Origin: Chromera velia
Lineage: Eukaryota > Sar > Chromeraceae
Assembly (NCBI GenBank): GCA_018398765.1
Contig: JAHBMJ010000301.1
Location: 1 to 51,211, forward strand
DNA: 51,211 nt
Direction: 5' to 3'
Shown here: piece after piece, positions 46,015 through 51,211 of the stretch
How positions within the stretch are numbered: the first letter of the stretch is position 1
Layout: each line of letters starts with the position of its first letter
The notes under the pieces: model-generated
What the model saw: the letters and a program-made list of their open reading frames with translations, nothing else
Database searches by the model: none
Told to the model about the DNA's origin: nothing
Made by a program: the position numbers and the translations under genes

Positions 46015-47324
46015 ATGACGTCCCATATAAAGCAACCTCCGCCTCCTCGCCCCCCTCAGCAGCAAGAACAACAGACTGGTTCACCAGAACTGCAGCCGGA
46101 GCAGCAGCAGTCGTCTGGTGGCGGGAGCGCTGCAGCTGCAGCTGCCGGGGTGACGAAGGATCAGGTGAGACTCGGGGCGGGTGGGGGGAGACTGTTCAAA
46201 TGCACGTCTGCGACTGCTCTGCAGCCACTTTGAGAGAATGCTTCTGCTCGCGGATGGTTTGTCCGTCGCCATTTTGTGAAGCAAACTCTTATCATTCTGT
46301 CGCAACCTCTCAGTCCCTCCATCCTGCCCGCTTTCCTTTCTTTATTCCGGGTTTTCTCGCAGGTGCGACTTCAGTTACTCTTCCCGAGCCCCCCCCTTGC
46401 GCGTTCTGGTCTTCTACCATACGCGTGTGTTCAGTTTTCTTTCGCTGCCCTCCTGTCTTCTTACTTTCCTAACGGGAAGTGCTGGATCTTTCTCCTTTCT
46501 TCAGTGTGCTCACCTCCGCTTAATTTCTGCTCTGTTTTCTCCTCTCCCCTCCCCTCCTTTCTTGTCGTTTCCCTGCAGTGGTACAAAACCAAGGTTGGTC
46601 CGTCAGGGTGCCTGTGTGACGACGCTGTCGCTGCAGTGTTGCAGACTCAAAGATGTGCAGACAACACGACAGAAACACAGAGAGGCAAACGGATAAAACG
46701 TCAGACGCGCGGACAGAATATGAGTAGAGTTGAAGCAGGAGACATGCATTGGAAAGACGTGGAGCTCACAGGCAGACGGGCGGGGAGCACTTTCTCTGGA
46801 TTCGCCGGAGCGAGAATCATCGTGTCGAAAAGAAGAAAGACTCAGCTTTTGAGACGCCCCTTTGTGTGTGTGTGTGTATGTATGTATGTGTGTGTGTGCA
46901 TGGTGCTACCTGTGGTGTTTGTGCAGATGTGTCCGTTTTTTGAGAGAGGGCGGTGCTACTATCAGGACTCGTGTTGCTACGCTCACAGCGACGCTGAGCT
47001 CCGTCCGCTCCCAGACTTGAATAAGACTTCTCTCTGTAAGAAGTTTGCAAAGGTTCGTCGGCTGTATTGTTTGGATTCGATCTCTCATCATATTTGTGTG
47101 TTCGTTTCTTTTTTTGTTTATTTCTTTCTCTCTTTGTTTCTTTCGTTTTCTTCCGTTCTCTCTCGGCTTCTCCCCGCACCTCAAACGCCCTTCGTACTTT
47201 TGCGCGCACGCATCACCTGTCTGGTCCTGACAGAAACGTTCACCTATGTATGTTTCCGCCCCCACATCTATGTGCGCTTGTCACGGGGGGCGGGTGGGGG
47301 GGTTCTGCTAGGATGTCCCTTTAT

Positions 47325-47364
<40 letters not shown>

Positions 47365-50300
47365 ACGGGAGAGTGCAATGACAGCGCCTGCCCCTTCGCT
47401 CACGGGTCCTCAGATCTCCGATGCACCGGCGGCTTCTTCAAGGTAAGTGTGTGTTTGTGCAACCGAACTAGTGGAATTCCGTAAAGATGCTGCTCACCCT
47501 TATAACCTTCTACGTGTGTGCGTTGTGGGGTCTTCCTGCTGATGTGATGCGGGGGCTGCTGTACGATTGTGCGTGAGAAGTCGATCATCCGGCCTGCCCG
47601 TCTCGCTGTCTTTGCATGCCTGACGACTATCCAGATCCAAGCAGGTCAATTGACGCACGCAGATTTTGATTGCCTGCGACCATCCAGATCCGAGCAGAGC
47701 CCTGTTGTTGCTGTATACCAGGACGGAGGGGGGGAAAAGTTCTAATGCACTCCCTTCGCTGGGCGTGCTGATGTCCGCGCTGTCCCCTGCTGCATCTGTA
47801 TGTGCATGTGCGTGTAAATGCAGACGAAGTTGTGCAATATGTGGAAGAAGGGGAGGTGTGATGCCGGACAGCTATGCCGGCACGCGCACGGACACTCAGA
47901 GCTTCGCATTTCAAGGTCAGACAAGAGAGCGAGAGAGAAACCTAAGCAAAGAAGAAGCTGCCAAGTTCCCCTCGTCTGAACATCTCATGGCAGGAACATT
48001 TCCTTGGAGAGAAGCAAGACGAGAAAATGATGGGGTAGATTCTCTTCATTGGCAGCGCCTCCTCCATGTGAATGGTTTTTTTTCTATTTTCACCGGTGAT
48101 TTGTTTATGTCCTCACTGGTCATTTCTTGCTGTGTATTGTTTTTGACAGAAAAAGCGTGTCCTGCTCATTGCCCCTTGGAGTGCGCGTTCTTTCGGTGTG
48201 TCGATTCTTCAACTTCATTGGCTCTGTAGCCCCTTGAGTCTTCCCCCCGGCATCTCTAAGCAGCAAGGGTCAACCAGCCTGCTTCGGAGCGTCTTGACAT
48301 TTCTTATTTTTCTTTCTTTGTTCTGTGTGTGGCAGGAATCTTCTTATTTTTCCTTCTGTGTTCTGTGTGTGGCAGGAATCTTCAACAAGCAGCGAAGACT
48401 GTCTCTGCCGAGCCTCAACCTCTGGTCGCTCTCGCAGAGAAGCTCCAGAAGGTGGAGCGAGACAGCGGGGTGGTCTCGCACACTGCCGGCCACAAGGGGG
48501 AGAGAGAACGGGGAGGGGAAAGGAACAGGGGGGACTTTCATTCGAGCGGCAGTAGACCAGCAGCAGGAAGAAGGGAAAAGGGACAAGCGAAGGCACGGGG
48601 GAAGGAAAATGTGAGGAGCCCCCAAAGGAAAAACGGAGCAGAGAACGCTGTGGTTACCACCACCGACAACAGCAGCAGTGTTTGGCAAAGAGGGAGGATA
48701 GATGACGGACCTGTGCAGCCACCGAGTGTGCCGTCGCATGTGGGGGGTCCTTCTTCTTCGTCTTCTTCGTCTTCTCAGATTCCACCTAGCTCACAAAGCA
48801 CTGTGGTCGTAGCATCAGGTGACTACCCACGTTCTGTCCCGTCTCCGCCGCCCCCAATTCCTCGGGATGCTCTGGCCTTTCCCCCTCTTCCCGTCTCCGT
48901 CTCCCAGGAGCACGAAAGGGAAAGACACCGACGGAATCGGAGTCGCTCCAGTACAGTCCTGCATCAGCATCACCAGCCGCGGACAAGGAGAGACACAGCA
49001 GGAGGAGATCAGAACGACCCTGTTTTTGTTATCGACTCCAGAGAGGGTCCCGCTCATTACCCGTCTCCTGCAAGTACTGAAGAAGCCAGGGGGGTTTCAG
49101 GAGAAAGCCTGGCGAGAACAACTACAGCTCCCTGGCCGTCTCCAGCCTCGACTACGTTCCTTTCCTTCCACCCGGACGATTCACGCCACTCCCCCTCGTC
49201 GGCATCTCCTCCCTCACACACTGACATGCGGCCTCCTCCTCCTCCTCCTTCCACTCCACCCCCTTGGAGGCACCCACACGCACACGGCCACACTCACCCA
49301 GTGGCACCCGTTTCCACCCCTGCACCTCCCCCCCCTCCCCCCAATGCCTCCCAACTTCAGTGTGACCCCTGGCAGCCTCCAGGAAGACAGCCGGGTACTG
49401 AGACAGGGTCCGTCTCTCTCTCTCAAACAACAACCGAGGACACCCAAAACGAGAACGAACGCGAGACACCACCACTTCCCCCAAGCCCTCCATTCTCTGC
49501 GTGGGAGACCAACCAAAGCAATCACCCGACCCGACCACCACCCCCACCGCCACCCCCGCGTGTCTCCACCTCCTCTCCAAGCTCTTCACCCCACCCCCTT
49601 CACCACCAACGCCCCCCCCACCCCCCACCCCGTGTCTCTTCACATAACCCCCAGGCAGCTGTCCAACCACATCACCCAAATTCCATCTGGGACCACGCCG
49701 ACCGTTCCTCTCCCTCTGCCCCCGTCTCCTCCAACCCCCCTAGTGGTGACATGAGCGAACCGCACAGCACCGCTCCACAGGGATCTCTCCGAGCATCCCA
49801 CATGCACTCGCATGTAAAGGAAGCCGGAGGAGGCCCTCCACTTCACCCCCTCAAACCGCATCTTTCTGCAGAATCCTCTTCAGCTGCGAGGCAGTCCAGA
49901 CCAGACCCTCACCAGCACAGAGAGAGAGGCCAAGGAGATATGCAATGGGAATATGCGGGTGGTGTCATGCACAAGACAGAGAAGGAGAAAGAGCAACTGC
50001 CGTCTTCATTCCCACACACACAGCAGTCCTTTTCTTCAACTGAGTTCGGAATTGACTTTAGGCCTTCAGGCTTCAACGCAGCAGTCGGAGGTCCTCCTTC
50101 TTCGTCTGCTTGTGGAGGCGTGAGCGCTGCCTCCCCTGTGAGTACTGCAGTCTCTGTCTCCGTCTCCGGGATGAAAACATCTCACAGGGATGGGGGTGGA
50201 AAACGGATGAGTGGTGAGGGTCTCATCGGACACGGAGAGGCGGTTGCCCCTCTTCCCGCACCGGCCTACGGAGTGCCCCCCCTGTCTCCAGCCGAATCGT

Positions 50301-51211
50301 CATGTGCCGCAAGGTCCCTAGGATCTCACAGGTCCCACACGCACACACCCAGCAACCCACTGCTCCACCCACCCCACGCCTATGGAGCGTCCCCCGTGGT
50401 TGAAGAGAGAAGAACTTTGCCCCCCGTGGGTCCTTCCTCGTCTTCCATTTCACCCAGCAGTAGCGCAGGGAGCGGTAGACCGGGAACGGGTCCCATCACG
50501 CCCAGCAGATCATGTCTCGGGGGTCCTCCCACAGATGTGCCCCCCCATCTCCCTCATGCCGCCGCCACGAGGAACCTGAGCAGCAGCACCTTTGCTGTGT
50601 CCTCACAAGTCCCCCTGCATCAGCAAACCCGTCGTGCAGTCCCCACAGCAGAAACACCGGGGACCTACTGCGAAGACCAAGCCCAGGCGACGGCAGCCCA
50701 ACAGCAGCAGTCGTACCGCCACCACCACCAGCATTTCGCGGTGGAACCTGAAGGAACGATGACCTCTGTTTCTTCGCTTTCTGACAGCAGGAAAGGCACC
50801 AATGGGTACTCGACTGTATCCGAATCCCACACCCACTCTGATATTTGGGGGCCGAGGGTGGGTTTGAGTGCACACAGTGGGAGTAGGGGCATGAACGTAG
50901 AGGGCCGACAGATGAGAAGCGGAGGACAGGAGCCGCTTCCCTCTTCCTCGTTTGACGGACCCAAGAGCTCCACCGACGCACAGGCCCTTTCCGCCTCCCT
51001 GGGCCCATCGGGGCTTCACACAGGTCCTGTTGGTGCCCCCTTTCCCCTCCTTTCGAAAGCCTATTCCCACAGGGAGAGTTCCTCCCATCCTTGTGATGAT
51101 CTGCAGCAAGGACAAGGGGGTGTTCTGCTTTCTGCTTCCGCTTCTTCACCTGAAGGGCACGGAGGTCGGGGGGAAGAGTCAGAATCGAGGTTGGGGATGA
51201 ATACGTCGACA
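46015..51211 (+). CDS. Triple CCCH zinc-finger protein with long low-complexity tail (partial, right edge)
   Basis: Exons 46015-46164, 46579-46593 (15 nt), 46927-47052, 47365-47442, 47824-47915 and 48376 to the edge join in frame, giving 1099 codons so far with no stop. Exon 1 is Pro/Gln/Ala-rich. Three fingers follow: C57-x7-C65-x5-C71-x3-H75; C92-x8-C101-x4-C106-x3-H110; C127-x7-C135-x5-C141-x3-H145. Each is introduced by a KTK/KTSLC-type lead, and each is followed by AELR, SDLR or SELR. Exon 2 supplies only WYKTK, and the second finger is split by an intron. The last exon encodes at least 945 residues of disordered Pro/Ser/His/Gln-rich sequence. By family, it is an RNA-binding regulator. 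The start was chosen as the first ATG after an in-frame TGA at 45961. Confidence 0.85.
47327..47361. repeat. (GT)n run ending in the acceptor of exon 4, triple-CCCH gene
   Basis: About 17 GT units lead straight into GCAG at the 3' splice site (exon starts 47365). The run takes the place of a normal pyrimidine tract. Confidence 0.9.
48301..48380 (+). repeat. 40-bp tandem duplication covering a 3' splice site
   Basis: 48301-48340 and 48341-48380 differ at two positions only. Each copy holds the pyrimidine tract, GTGTGTGGCAG and the first five exon bases GAATC. The downstream acceptor (48376) keeps the long frame of the triple-CCCH gene; use of the upstream one would shift it into a stop. Confidence 0.9.

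Noticed and set aside
48819-49754. Plus-strand 311-residue frame in the last exon of the triple-CCCH gene
   Set aside because: It is an alternative frame of Pro/His-rich low-complexity DNA. The frame joined to the zinc-finger exons is open for the whole 2.8 kb.
49152-51149. Minus-strand frames opposite the same exon
   Set aside because: They are Gly/Val/Arg-rich shadows of Pro/His-rich sense codons, with no splice support.

Overview
The window is nuclear DNA of a eukaryotic microbe. Genes are broken into many short exons by GT..AG introns, intergenic DNA is long, and CA/GT, CT/GA and GCATGC simple repeats are everywhere. The best fit from protein content is an alveolate alga of the chromerid type (Chromera-like): a very long ATP synthase subunit d-like protein, tandem CCCH zinc-finger proteins, CBM20 starch-binding domains, and abundant TGCATGCA words. 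This is inference; no rRNA or organelle marker is present to confirm it. No rRNA, tRNA or CRISPR was recognised.

Layout. (1) 1-7637, minus: a gene of about 18 exons for a coiled-coil plus multi-pass membrane protein, running off the left edge. (2) 8702-11972, plus: a four-exon gene for a 581-residue ATP synthase subunit d-like protein, head-to-head with the first. (3) About 12090-14250: a degenerate dispersed repeat and an AT-rich island holding a foldback element. (4) 15100-18656, minus: a gene for an acidic, serine-rich, probably nuclear protein. (5) 19825-about 24150, plus: a non-LTR (LINE-type) retrotransposon with endonuclease, reverse transcriptase and C-terminal zinc motif, broken by three in-frame stops but with no frameshift. 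(6) 25827-31477: two divergent, intronless, paralogous genes, each with an N-terminal starch-binding CBM20 domain and a C-terminal array of 18-residue Cys/His repeats. Their 3' ends form an inverted repeat of about 315 bp in which I see no mismatch. (7) 31693-41486: mostly non-coding, with the second copy of the dispersed repeat, an assembly gap, a foldback element and a long hairpin. (8) 41487-44908, minus: a seven-exon gene for a 404-residue tandem CCCH protein. (9) 46015 to the right edge, plus: a gene for a triple-CCCH protein with a 15-nt microexon and a very long low-complexity tail, head-to-head with (8).

Three pairs of neighbours are divergent and may share promoters. The gene content touches mitochondrial energy supply, starch recognition and RNA binding, but nothing shows that these loci act together. 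The strongest novel points are the CBM20 plus Cys/His-repeat twin genes with homogenised 3' ends, a large class of 5' splice sites beginning GTC (often GTCAGT in tandem), and several local duplications of splice-site segments.
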